The notes under the pieces are model-generated. The model was not told the origin of the DNA. It made no database searches and saw nothing but the letters and a program-made list of their open reading frames with translations. Made by a program: the position numbers and the translations under genes. Source: an uncultured Bacteroidales bacterium (GTDB taxonomy: Bacteria > Bacteroidota > Bacteroidia > Bacteroidales > UBA932). Taken from it: a stretch of DNA of 26,248 bases. Below are positions 1 to 7,330 of the stretch, in pieces. The DNA lies in contig CALBPX010000055.1 in assembly GCA_937899055.1 (NCBI GenBank), positions 1 through 26,248 of the forward strand. Reading direction: 5' to 3'. The number at the start of each line of letters is the position of its first letter. The first letter of the stretch is position 1.

Positions 1-270
1 ATATTTTTCAAAGGCCGGGCAGAAGACCCCAAGACGGGCACAGTCAAGGACATAGATCTAACAGACAAAGACCTTGCAGAAAACTGGAGAAATCTTGTAA
101 GAGAACTCAGGCCAAGGCAGATTATGATGTACACCCTGGACCGCGAAACCCCTGCCACAGGCCTTTCAAAAGCTTCTGTGGAAGAGATGACGGAAATAGC
201 CCTGCCGCTTGCAAAGGAGGGTTTCAGCATAACTATAAACGGAGAACCGGTGATTGCAACCGGTAAATAA
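1..270 (+). CDS. C-terminal fragment of a probable radical SAM protein (COG0731-like)
   Basis: The reading frame is open from base 1 and ends at TAA 268-270, so only the last 89 residues are visible. The [4Fe-4S] cysteine motif would lie upstream and cannot be checked. The visible part includes ENWRNLVRELRPRQIMMYTL followed by DRETPATGL and a segment ending in an amphipathic helix and a short beta strand (FSITINGEPV). This resembles the C-terminal part of COG0731-type radical SAM proteins, where a 'what the enzyme may have meant by VxxLxP...YTIDR' segment is common. The gene lies 29 nt upstream of dtd on the same strand, so the two are probably co-transcribed. Family assignment is by resemblance only; the substrate is unknown. 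Confidence 0.6.
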   Translation: MFFKGRAEDPKTGTVKDIDLTDKDLAENWRNLVRELRPRQIMMYTLDRETPATGLSKASVEEMTEIALPLAKEGFSITINGEPVIATGK

Positions 271-299
271 ACAGAATTACCAATAAGGGAGAATTAATC

Positions 300-752
300 A
301 TGAGAGCGGTAATACAGAGAGTCAGGCATTGCAGCGTAACCATAGACGGTCAGGTAAAGTCCAGCATCGGCAAAGGCATGCTGGTACTTCTGGGCGTTGC
401 CCAAGACGACAGTACGGAAGACATAGATTATCTTGTACGCAAGATATCCATGCTCAGAATCTTTGACGACCAAAACGGCGTAATGAATGTATCGGTTCTG
501 GATGACGGAGGAGACATTCTGGTAGTCAGCCAGTTCACCCTAATGGCCCTGACAGCAAGGGGCAACCGCCCTTCTTATGTCAAGGCAGCAAGACCGGAGG
601 TTTCCATACCACTGTACGAAGAATTTGTAAGAAGGATGCAGGCCGCACTGGGCAAAGAAGTAAAGACCGGCGAATTTGGAGCAGATATGAAAGTAGATCT
701 GCTCAACGATGGCCCTGTAACAATTCTGATGGACAGCAAACGCAGAGAATAA
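300..752 (+). CDS. dtd: D-aminoacyl-tRNA deacylase
   Basis: This cytosolic proofreading enzyme hydrolyses D-aminoacyl-tRNAs (and Gly-tRNA-Ala), keeping D-residues out of proteins. The 150-residue product has the usual length for the family. It starts MRAVIQRV, typical of Dtd. The two signature motifs are present: SQFTLMA at residues 77-83, and NDGPVT at 136-141 containing the Gly-cisPro pair that discriminates chirality. The ATG is preceded by a purine-rich AAGGGAGA about 7 nt upstream, only a partial Shine-Dalgarno match. deoC follows after 44 nt on the same strand. In Bacteroides relatives, as I recall, a MazG-type pyrophosphohydrolase gene usually sits between dtd and deoC; it is absent here. 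Confidence 0.97.
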   Translation: MRAVIQRVRHCSVTIDGQVKSSIGKGMLVLLGVAQDDSTEDIDYLVRKISMLRIFDDQNGVMNVSVLDDGGDILVVSQFTLMALTARGNRPSYVKAARPEVSIPLYEEFVRRMQAALGKEVKTGEFGADMKVDLLNDGPVTILMDSKRRE

Positions 753-796
753 CATACTGGAAACCAGCAGTTTAAATCCGAATAGAATAAAAAATC

Positions 797-1696
797 ATGT
801 ATATGAAAGAGTTGATTACAAAGTACAACCTCAGCATAAAGGCTGAGGAAATTGAGAAGGAACTGGAGCAAATAAGGGAAGCGGCAAAAGGCAACTTCAA
901 CCAAGAGAACCTTAAAACCGCCCTCGGAGCAATTGACCTTACCAGCCTCCATACTTCAGACACCCCTGAATTCATAGAAAAGTTCACCGATAAAGTCAAC
1001 CGTTTCAAGGCCGCCTATCCGCAGTACCCACTTCCGGCATCAATCTGCGTCTATCCCAACCTTGCAAAAACCGTAAAGGCAACCCTGAAGGAAGAAGGCG
1101 TGGGAATCACCACGGTATCAGCCTGTTTCCCTTCATCGCAGAGTTTTCTGGATGTGAAGGAACTGGAAACCAGGCATGCTGTTGAAGACGGTGCTACCGA
1201 AATAGATATAGTTCTGCCTCATAACTCCTTTGTTGCCGGCAACATAAGTCAGACAAGGAAAGAGATAGCACTGCTGAGAAGAGTTACAGAAGGCAAGACT
1301 CTGAAAGTGATTCTGGAAAGCGGAGCCCTACAGACTGGCTACCCTACCCTTCAGGAAGGGCTTGAGGCCATAGCTGAAGCTTCTTTGCTGGCACTGGAAG
1401 AGGGAGCGGACTTCATCAAGACTTCCACCGGAAAGCAGGAGCCGAGCGCAACCCCTGTTGCCGCCCTGGTAATGTGCAAATGCCTTAAAGCTTATATGGA
1501 AAAGACAGGAAACCGCAGAGGTTTCAAGCCTGCCGGAGGAGTTTCCTCGTCAGAAGATGCAATCCTGTATCTGACTATCGTTGAGCACACTATGGGAAGA
1601 GAGCAGCTCTCTCCGAAGTACTTCAGGATCGGAGCCAGCAGCCTTGCCAACAAGGTGCTGACCAGCCTCGAAGGAACTCCTGTTAAGTTCTACTAG
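797..1696 (+). CDS. deoC: Deoxyribose-phosphate aldolase
   Basis: DeoC cleaves 2-deoxyribose-5-phosphate to glyceraldehyde-3-phosphate and acetaldehyde in deoxynucleoside catabolism. The 299-residue product is of the longer class of the family (E. coli DeoC is about 259), with roughly 40 extra N-terminal residues. Class I aldolase residues are recognisable: D137 in EIDIVLPHN, the Schiff-base lysine K208 in DFIKTSTGK, and the second lysine K244 in GFKPAGGV. RIGASSL near the C-terminus is also typical. The ATG at 797 was chosen; a second ATG two codons later is an alternative. The upstream sequence is A-rich with no Shine-Dalgarno. The gene is last in a plus-strand unit and ends 2 nt before a terminator hairpin. 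Confidence 0.96.
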   Translation: MYMKELITKYNLSIKAEEIEKELEQIREAAKGNFNQENLKTALGAIDLTSLHTSDTPEFIEKFTDKVNRFKAAYPQYPLPASICVYPNLAKTVKATLKEEGVGITTVSACFPSSQSFLDVKELETRHAVEDGATEIDIVLPHNSFVAGNISQTRKEIALLRRVTEGKTLKVILESGALQTGYPTLQEGLEAIAEASLLALEEGADFIKTSTGKQEPSATPVAALVMCKCLKAYMEKTGNRRGFKPAGGVSSSEDAILYLTIVEHTMGREQLSPKYFRIGASSLANKVLTSLEGTPVKFY

Positions 1697-1698
1697 AT

Positions 1699-1728
1699 AA
1701 AACTCGGGCAAAAGCCTGGGTTTTATTT
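1699..1728. terminator. Bidirectional rho-independent-type terminator between deoC and GH18
   Basis: An 11-bp stem (1699-1709 paired with 1714-1724, two G-T wobbles) encloses an AAAA loop. The outer four pairs are A-T, giving U-tracts in both directions (TTTTATTTTG on the plus side, TTTTAT on the minus side). It lies between the convergent deoC and GH18 genes. The GH18 stop codon (1723-1725) is within the stem. Confidence 0.8.
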
Positions 1729-3006
1729 TGCTGAAAGCATCTCCCCTGCCACGGCATCAATAAGCCCGTTTCTGGAAAGCATATCAGGTCTGAGACTGTC
1801 TGCCTCAGGTCTTCCGGCGTCTATGCAATATTCCCAGTACATGGCGCCAAGCAGGCCGTGCTCTTTGGCAAAGCGGCATTTGGCCCTAATAGACTGCTCG
1901 TTCTCAAAGCCATATACAAGATTCCCCTCAGCATCGGCGATATAGGGAACCTGAGCAACCTCATCAAAGACAATGGTATAGCCATCTCCGGGCTCTCCGG
2001 TTTCTCTCAGACGGCCCTCGAACGGATAGTTGGCCCCGCCTCCGCTCTTGCCGTAGAACGGCATTCCAAGAGTGAGCTTACTAGCCGGAATACCAGCTGC
2101 AAGATGCATCATGACAGCCTCTTCCGCCGTACACTGGCCCGCTGCAGGACTCTCCTCCAAATCCGCTTCAGAACCATTTTTCAGAAGGAACTGACGGAAG
2201 AAATCCAAGTTCAGATATACAGGAGTACGATACATTTCTCCATACTGCTGAGCCACAGCGGAATCGGACATATATTCCAGCCCGGCAAAGCCCATCCGGA
2301 GATTGGCAGCAAGGCTGTCTATAAGAATATTGCCCTTGAACCTTTTAAGCGGAGCGTGGTGATATGGGGCAACAGCCATGTCGTAACTCATAATGTTGAA
2401 GAAATCCATATACGGCTCTATGGCCTTTACATCCATGAACCTGGCAGTACAGATTGTGGCCATTGTAAGAAGCCTGTCCGGCCCGAGAGCCGCCCTGAGC
2501 TCCCTCACAAGAAGGGTGTAGTTGTCTATGTCATCTGGAGAAGATGATATTCCGGCAACTCCGCTGGAAGGATATTCCCAGTCCAAGTCTATACCATCAA
2601 TTCCATACTCCTCCACAATCCGCTTACAGTCAGCCACAAAAGCATTCCTGAAAGCAGAATCAGCAACCATTTCGCTGAAACGGCCGCTCCCCCATCCGCC
2701 TATGGAAAGCTGCATCTTTTTGTCTGCGTTGTTATCCGCATTGTACCGGTTCTTCAGCTGTGCAACCTGAATGAACCTTGCAGGATTTTCAATGTCAACG
2801 CTGTTGAAAGTTTCGCTCACCCTTCCAAAGGCATAGTTCAGATGAGTAATCTTGTCAAAATCAGGTAGAGGCTTCCCTTCTCCGCCACTGATATAGGCAA
2901 CAATGACATTCTCAGAAGGCACTTCTGATTCCATCGCTGAGGAAGAACAGCCTGCCAGAGACAGAATCACAATAGATATGGCCACCAAGTTCAAATATCC
3001 ACGCAT
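1723..3006 (-). CDS. Glycoside hydrolase family 18 lipoprotein (chitinase / endo-beta-N-acetylglucosaminidase type)
   Basis: This is probably an outer-membrane or periplasmic lipoprotein cleaving beta-1,4-GlcNAc linkages in chitin-like or N-glycan substrates. From the ATG at 3006 the signal peptide MRGYLNLVAISIVILSLAGC ends in a clean LAGC lipobox. GH18 barrel landmarks follow: SIGGWGSG (the SxGG strand), DGIDLDWE with the catalytic glutamate (E144) and the DxxDxDxE pattern, and IMSYDM. A region of about 80 residues rich in acidic residues is inserted before the GMPFYG strand. An upstream in-frame GTG at 3024 would add six residues; the ATG gives a more compact signal peptide. The gene starts about 40 nt after pheT on the same strand, so it is probably read from the ftsY promoter. 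Substrate cannot be predicted from sequence alone. Confidence 0.9.
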   Translation of the reverse strand: MRGYLNLVAISIVILSLAGCSSSAMESEVPSENVIVAYISGGEGKPLPDFDKITHLNYAFGRVSETFNSVDIENPARFIQVAQLKNRYNADNNADKKMQLSIGGWGSGRFSEMVADSAFRNAFVADCKRIVEEYGIDGIDLDWEYPSSGVAGISSSPDDIDNYTLLVRELRAALGPDRLLTMATICTARFMDVKAIEPYMDFFNIMSYDMAVAPYHHAPLKRFKGNILIDSLAANLRMGFAGLEYMSDSAVAQQYGEMYRTPVYLNLDFFRQFLLKNGSEADLEESPAAGQCTAEEAVMMHLAAGIPASKLTLGMPFYGKSGGGANYPFEGRLRETGEPGDGYTIVFDEVAQVPYIADAEGNLVYGFENEQSIRAKCRFAKEHGLLGAMYWEYCIDAGRPEADSLRPDMLSRNGLIDAVAGEMLSAK

Positions 3007-3045
3007 AGCAACAGATTTCAACACCGAAGGGCAGGAAACTTTGTT

Positions 3046-5517
3046 TTATCTGAGTTCTGCTCCGAACTTCTCTTTGAAGACTCTCAGGAGCTTTTCCATA
3101 ATGGCATCTACGGCCTTGTCGGTCAGGGTCTTGTCTGGGTCCTGAAGATAGAAGCTGATTGCATACTGCTTCTTTCCGGCCGGAATCTTGTCGCCTGTAT
3201 AGACATCAAAGAGAACTATGTTCTTCAGAAGTTTCTTTTCGGCCTGGAAGGCTGCGTTACGCAGGTCGGCAAAGCTTACCTGGTAGTCCAGAAGCAGGGC
3301 AAGGTCTCTCTTTACCTCTGGGAACCTTGGAAGTTCAGTGAACCTGACGGTGTTCTTCTTGATCTTGTTCAGGAGAACATCCCAACTGATTTCAGCTGCA
3401 TAGACCTTCTGCTTGATGCCGAACTTCCTGACAAGTTTTTCTCTAATTCCCCCCATGGTAAGCAGTTCCTTGCCGTTTGACTTGAGCCTGTAAGTCAGGC
3501 CCTCTGAGAATATGTCGGCCGGAGCACCTTCATAGTCAAGGTCTTTCATATCCACGCCAAACTTCTGAAGGAGCAGTTCCACATAACCTTTCAGAGAGAA
3601 ATAGTCTCCGCTTACGGTCTGGTTTCTCCAGCTCTTGAGACCATCTCCGGTAACAAAAACAGAGAGCTTCGGACGCTCTGTATAGGCTTTGAGCGTACTG
3701 CGTTCTTCCTCGGGCTTGACATAATCCTTGTTGAAAGAATAAACATTGCCAAACTCGTAGAGCTTGAGCTGGCTTTCCTGACGGTTGATGTTGTATGCAA
3801 TAACCTCCAAGCCGTTTAGTATCAATGTCTGACGCATGCAGTTAAGGTCCGAGCTCAGGGGGTTGCATATCATTACCAGCTTATCTGAAGGATAGGTATC
3901 GAGTCCGTCGTAATATGCACTCTTGGTCAGGGAGTTGTTCATCATCTCCATAAAGCCGTTGGCTGTGAGGGTATCGCAGGCGGTCTTGCGTATCTTTTCC
4001 GGATCCGGATGAGGAGCAACATTCACGGAGCACTTCATGCTGGCAGGAAGCGGAACATTGTTGTAGCCGTAGATTCTGAGGACATCCTCCACAACATCAC
4101 ATTCGCGATAGACATCCACCCTGTATGTAGGAACCTTTACAGTGCAGCCACAAGCCGATTCAGATACAAATTCCATATCCAGATACTCCAGTATCTTATG
4201 TATCTTTTCAGCCCCTATCTTGCAGCCCATCAAAGCCTCCATGCGTGCATAGTCAAGTTCCACAACCTTCTTTTCTATAGGCTTGGATATGACATCCTTT
4301 ACAGGCCCGGCAATTTTTCCTCCGGCAAGTTCCAGAACAAGCATGGCAGCTCTTTTCAGAGCGTATGGCACCATATTAGGATCGCAGCCCCTCTCATAGC
4401 GGAAACTGGCCTCGGTCTTGAGAGTATGGCGTTTTGAGGTCTTTCTAATCAGCACCGGATTGAAGTACGCACTCTCCAGAAATACGGAAGTTGTGCCTTC
4501 CTTTACGCCGCTGTCCAGTCCGCCAAAAACTCCGGCAATGCACATCGGAGCCTCTGCATTGCAAATCATAAGGTCCTGACCGCTGAGCTTGCGCTCCACC
4601 CCGTCCAGAGTGGTAAAAGGAGTTCCCTCCGGGCAGAAATCCACCACAATTTTGCCTCCCTTAATCTTGTCGGCGTCAAAAGCATGCATGGGGTTGCCGG
4701 TTTCCATCAGGATAAAGTTGGTGATATCCACAATGTTGTTTATCGGACGCAGCCCTACGCTCAGCAGCTTCTTCTTCATCCAATCGGGAGAATCTTTAAC
4801 GGTTATACCCTTGATAGTCAGGCCACTGTATCTTGGAGCCCCATCTCCCTGACGGACTTCAACGTCAATGCTGCCATCATCCTCAAGAGGAGCAGAAAAA
4901 GCCTCAACAGAAGGAACGGTCATTTCTCCGCCAAGGTTGTTCAAAGCCAGCCAAGCACTGAAATCTCTTGCCACACCTATGAACGACGCAGCATCTATTC
5001 TGTTGGGAGTCAGACCTATGGTGTAAACCATATCGCTCTTCAGATGAAGGAAATCCTTGGCCTTGACTCCAACCGGAGTGTCGTTTGGCAGCACCATGAT
5101 TCCTGCATGGTCAGACCCTATTCCAAGTTCATCTTCTGCGCAAAGCATTCCAAAGCTCTCAACGCCCCTGATCTTGGATTTCTTGATCTTTACATCCTGA
5201 CCGCCAATCACAAGCTTGGTGTTCAAGGTTGCAAGCATGACCTTCTGCCCGGCGGCAACATTCGGAGCGCCGCATACAACCTGCAGCAACTCACCGCTTC
5301 CGCAGTCAACCTTGGTTACATGAAGATGGTCAGAGTCCGGATGGGCCGTACACTCTACCACATGGGCCGTAACAACTCCTTCCAGACCCCCGGGAATCTC
5401 TTCTCTGAGTTCCTGATGCTCAACTTCAAGACCTATGTCGGTCAGCGCCTGCGCAACCTGGTCCGGATTAAGGTCAAACTTAACATACTCTTTCAGCCAA
5501 TTGTAAGAAATATCCAT
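3046..5517 (-). CDS. pheT: Phenylalanine--tRNA ligase beta subunit
   Basis: This is the large subunit of the alpha2-beta2 PheRS, which charges tRNA-Phe in the cytosol. The 823-residue product opens with MDISYNWLKEYV. It has an EMAP-type tRNA-binding OB domain (about residues 45-150) and then the B3/B4 region, where mischarged Tyr-tRNA is edited (about 210-400). The B5 DNA-binding-like domain contains YRVDVYRECDVVEDVLRIYG (about 470-490), and the C-terminal FDX-ACB anticodon-binding domain begins at FPEVKRDLAL (about 730-823). The length is normal for bacterial PheT. The catalytic alpha subunit (pheS) is not in the window, so the two subunits are encoded apart, as is common in Bacteroidetes. 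ftsY ends 21 nt upstream on the same strand. No Shine-Dalgarno is visible. Confidence 0.97.
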   Translation of the reverse strand: MDISYNWLKEYVKFDLNPDQVAQALTDIGLEVEHQELREEIPGGLEGVVTAHVVECTAHPDSDHLHVTKVDCGSGELLQVVCGAPNVAAGQKVMLATLNTKLVIGGQDVKIKKSKIRGVESFGMLCAEDELGIGSDHAGIMVLPNDTPVGVKAKDFLHLKSDMVYTIGLTPNRIDAASFIGVARDFSAWLALNNLGGEMTVPSVEAFSAPLEDDGSIDVEVRQGDGAPRYSGLTIKGITVKDSPDWMKKKLLSVGLRPINNIVDITNFILMETGNPMHAFDADKIKGGKIVVDFCPEGTPFTTLDGVERKLSGQDLMICNAEAPMCIAGVFGGLDSGVKEGTTSVFLESAYFNPVLIRKTSKRHTLKTEASFRYERGCDPNMVPYALKRAAMLVLELAGGKIAGPVKDVISKPIEKKVVELDYARMEALMGCKIGAEKIHKILEYLDMEFVSESACGCTVKVPTYRVDVYRECDVVEDVLRIYGYNNVPLPASMKCSVNVAPHPDPEKIRKTACDTLTANGFMEMMNNSLTKSAYYDGLDTYPSDKLVMICNPLSSDLNCMRQTLILNGLEVIAYNINRQESQLKLYEFGNVYSFNKDYVKPEEERSTLKAYTERPKLSVFVTGDGLKSWRNQTVSGDYFSLKGYVELLLQKFGVDMKDLDYEGAPADIFSEGLTYRLKSNGKELLTMGGIREKLVRKFGIKQKVYAAEISWDVLLNKIKKNTVRFTELPRFPEVKRDLALLLDYQVSFADLRNAAFQAEKKLLKNIVLFDVYTGDKIPAGKKQYAISFYLQDPDKTLTDKAVDAIMEKLLRVFKEKFGAELR

Positions 5518-5538
5518 ATCTGTTGATTTTTATAATTA

Positions 5539-6540
5539 TCACATCCGTTCCTGAGCATTGTCAAAAAGCGAATCTACAAAATCCTCCCTGCTGAAAACCT
5601 TGAGGTCTCCTACCTGCTCGCCCACTCCTATGAATTTTACCGGAACCTTAAACTGCTCAGCGATTCCGATAACTACACCGCCTTTGGCGCTGCCGTCCAA
5701 CTTGGTAACTGCCAGGGAAGTAATCTGCGTAGCCCTGGAGAACTCACGGGCCTGGAGCAGGGCGTTCTGACCTGTGGAGCCATCCAGAACCAGCATCACA
5801 TCGTGCGGGGCATCTTCCACAACCTTCTTCATCACATTCTTGATTTTGGTAAGCTCGTTCATCAGCCCCACCTTGTTGTGCAACCGTCCAGCAGTGTCTA
5901 TGATTACCACGTCAACTCCTTTGGCTACAGCCGAATTCAAGGTGTCGTAAGCTACGGCAGCAGGGTCTGCCCCCATCTTCTGCTTCACGATTTCAACCCC
6001 CGCCCTCTGAGCCCAGATATCGAGCTGCTCAACTGCTGCGGCCCTGAAAGTATCGGCGGCACCTATCATAACCCTCTTGCCTGAAGATTTGAGCTGGGAC
6101 GCTATCTTGCCTATAGTGGTTGTCTTGCCTACGCCGTTGACTCCCACAACCATAATTACATAGGGCTTCTTGGAAAAGTCAAACACGCGGCTGTCCTCCC
6201 TGAAAGCCGAAGCCACATATTCTTCGTCTGAAACACCGTTCACAGACGAAGCGGAAAGCATCGCTGAGATTTCTTCCTTCAGAAGATCCATTACCCGCGC
6301 AGTGGAAATATTCCTTTCACGTCTTACTCTCTCCTGAAGCCTCTCCATTATCTTTTCCGTGGTTTCGATTCCCACATCGGAGCCTATGAGAGCTTCCTCT
6401 ATACTCTCCAGAACCTCCTCATCTACAGTGGCCTTGCCCGTAATTGCATCAGCTATCCTTGAAAAGAATCCCCGCCTGGTCTTGTGAAGGCCAAGATCCA
6501 AGGAGGAGTCCGATTTTTTCTTTCTTGAAAACAGTCCCAT
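5539..6540 (-). CDS. ftsY: Signal recognition particle receptor FtsY
   Basis: FtsY is the SRP GTPase at the membrane that receives ribosome-nascent-chain complexes for co-translational insertion. The start at 6540 (MGLFSRKKKS) gives 333 residues; an in-frame ATG upstream at 6609 lies within the preceding terminator and is unlikely. After a short charged N-terminus comes the NG domain. The four-helix N domain spans about 15-110. The G1 P-loop GVNGVGKTTT is at 133-142, DTAGR (G3) at 215-219, TKLD (G4) at 279-282, and FIGVGE near the C-terminus. The acidic A domain of E. coli FtsY is lacking, as in most bacteria outside the proteobacteria. A promoter lies just upstream, between a terminator and the start codon. 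pheT follows after 21 nt. Confidence 0.97.
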   Translation of the reverse strand: MGLFSRKKKSDSSLDLGLHKTRRGFFSRIADAITGKATVDEEVLESIEEALIGSDVGIETTEKIMERLQERVRRERNISTARVMDLLKEEISAMLSASSVNGVSDEEYVASAFREDSRVFDFSKKPYVIMVVGVNGVGKTTTIGKIASQLKSSGKRVMIGAADTFRAAAVEQLDIWAQRAGVEIVKQKMGADPAAVAYDTLNSAVAKGVDVVIIDTAGRLHNKVGLMNELTKIKNVMKKVVEDAPHDVMLVLDGSTGQNALLQAREFSRATQITSLAVTKLDGSAKGGVVIGIAEQFKVPVKFIGVGEQVGDLKVFSREDFVDSLFDNAQERM

Positions 6541-6557
6541 ATCTTTCAAACAAATAA

Positions 6558-6565
6558 CAAATATA
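6558..6565 (-). promoter_or_regulatory. Promoter -7 box for ftsY
   Basis: TATATTTG read on the minus strand matches the Bacteroidetes TAnnTTTG consensus exactly. It lies 17 nt upstream of the ftsY ATG, giving a very short leader, and directly after the terminator of the upstream ribosomal unit. No TTTG -33 box was found at the usual spacing. Confidence 0.55.
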
Positions 6566-6568
6566 CAC

Positions 6569-6597
6569 AAAAAAAGACTTCCGAACCAGTCCGGAAG
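6569..6597 (-). terminator. Rho-independent terminator after the DUF4295 gene
   Basis: On the minus strand, CTTCCGGA (6597-6590), loop CTGG, and TTCGGAAG (6585-6578) form an 8-bp stem with one G-T pair. TCTTTTTTT follows immediately (seven T from 6575 to 6569). It closes the rpmB-rpmG-DUF4295 unit and separates it from ftsY. Confidence 0.9.
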
Positions 6598-6635
6598 CCT
6601 TACTTTCATAATGTCATGTTGCGATGGTCTGACGG

Positions 6636-6803
6636 CTAGTTTTTCTTGCCTGCAAGAAATTCCTTTTCCTGTCCGATTGGAACTACGGCCTCTTCAAAAT
6701 AGTAAGAACCTGTCTTCTTGCTTCTGACCATGCGGATACATTTAACAACATTCTTACTCTGGGACTTATCGCCGGAGAATGTTGCAACCGCTTTCTTTGC
6801 CAT
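6636..6803 (-). CDS. DUF4295 small basic ribosome-associated protein
   Basis: This is a 55-residue lysine-rich protein beginning MAKKAVATFSG, with a central VRSKKTGSYYFEEAVV segment and ending AGKKN. It matches my recollection of the DUF4295 family, found in Bacteroidetes just after rpmG. I believe this family corresponds to the extra large-subunit protein (bL38) seen in the Flavobacterium johnsoniae ribosome structure, but I cannot confirm that link here. The ATG at 6803 lies 16 nt downstream of rpmG in the same orientation, and the frame ends in TAG at 6636-6638. The upstream region is A/T-rich with no Shine-Dalgarno. The position between rpmG and a strong terminator makes it the last gene of the unit. 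Confidence 0.88.
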   Translation of the reverse strand: MAKKAVATFSGDKSQSKNVVKCIRMVRSKKTGSYYFEEAVVPIGQEKEFLAGKKN

Positions 6804-6819
6804 ATTCTAAACGTTTTAA

Positions 6820-7002
6820 TTATTTTACTTCTCTGTGCAGCGTAACTCTCTTGAGGTAAGGATTATACTTCTTACGCTCCAGACGCTGGTTGGTATTTTT
6901 CTTGTTCTTGGTAGTGATGTAACGGCTCATGCCTGGAACACCGCTCTCCCTCTGCTCCGTGCACTCGAGGATAACCTGAACTCTGTTTTCTTTCTTTGCC
7001 AT
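6820..7002 (-). CDS. rpmG: 50S ribosomal protein L33 (bL33)
   Basis: A small large-subunit protein near the E site. The 60-residue product contains RVQVILECTEQ, SRYITTKNKKNT and RLERKKYNPYL, the expected bL33 sequence. Only one cysteine is present, so this is the zinc-independent (C-minus) form. The ATG is preceded by AAGGAGGT at a 6-nt distance (7009-7016), a full-length Shine-Dalgarno that overlaps the rpmB stop codon and is unusual for this phylum. The gene lies between rpmB (12 nt upstream) and the DUF4295 gene (16 nt downstream), forming one transcription unit. Confidence 0.97.
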   Translation of the reverse strand: MAKKENRVQVILECTEQRESGVPGMSRYITTKNKKNTNQRLERKKYNPYLKRVTLHREVK

Positions 7003-7008
7003 AGCCTA

Positions 7009-7016
7009 ACCTCCTT
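7009..7016 (-). promoter_or_regulatory. Perfect Shine-Dalgarno in front of rpmG
   Basis: AAGGAGGT on the minus strand is complementary to eight bases of the 16S rRNA 3' end (ACCTCCTT). It lies 6 nt upstream of the rpmG ATG and uses the last two bases of the rpmB stop codon. Neighbouring rpmB, DUF4295, rplT, rpmI, thrS, ftsY and pheT have no such motif. Confidence 0.85.
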
Positions 7017-7257
7017 AAACTATATCTATATAACCGTTTTCCATAGCCTTTTTGAGTTCAGCCTCAAGGCCATTCTTGTTGATGTTGCGCATTCCTGCGG
7101 CGCTAACTTTCAGAGTAACAAATCTTTTCTCGCTCTCCAGCCAGAACTTCTTCTCTCTCAGATTAACGGCAAACTCACGCTTTGTGCGCCTCTTTGAGTG
7201 AGAAACGTTGTTACCGATCATTCTCTTTTTTCCTGTAATTTGACAAACCCTTGCCAT
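7015..7257 (-). CDS. rpmB: 50S ribosomal protein L28 (bL28)
   Basis: This large-subunit protein has 80 residues. It begins MARVCQITGKK and continues with GNNVSHSKRRTKREF and LREKKFWLESEKRFVTLKVS, the characteristic bL28 pattern. Only one cysteine remains, so it is the zinc-free form. It is the first gene of the rpmB-rpmG-DUF4295 unit and has its own promoter 40-75 nt upstream. The leader is A/T-rich (AAAATATAAAGTT before ATG), without a Shine-Dalgarno, as is normal for Bacteroidetes. Confidence 0.97.
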   Translation of the reverse strand: MARVCQITGKKRMIGNNVSHSKRRTKREFAVNLREKKFWLESEKRFVTLKVSAAGMRNINKNGLEAELKKAMENGYIDIV

Positions 7258-7298
7258 AACTTTATATTTTATATTTCTTAATTTCTAAAATCGGGGTG

Positions 7299-7330
7299 CA
7301 AATATGAGAAATATTTTTCTAATTCCCAAA
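7299..7330 (-). promoter_or_regulatory. Promoter of the rpmB-rpmG-DUF4295 unit
   Basis: On the minus strand, TTTG (7330-7327) is followed after 20 nt by CATATTTG (7306-7299). This fits the Bacteroidetes TTTG / TAnnTTTG promoter with one mismatch at the first -7 base. The spacer contains the inverted repeat AGAAA-TATT-TTTCT (7307-7320). The promoter lies directly after the lepB stop codon. Confidence 0.65.

Noticed and set aside
6541..6609. N-terminal extension of FtsY to an ATG at 6609
   Set aside because: The extension would translate across the upstream terminator and the ftsY promoter box; the ATG at 6540 gives the usual MGLFSRKK start.
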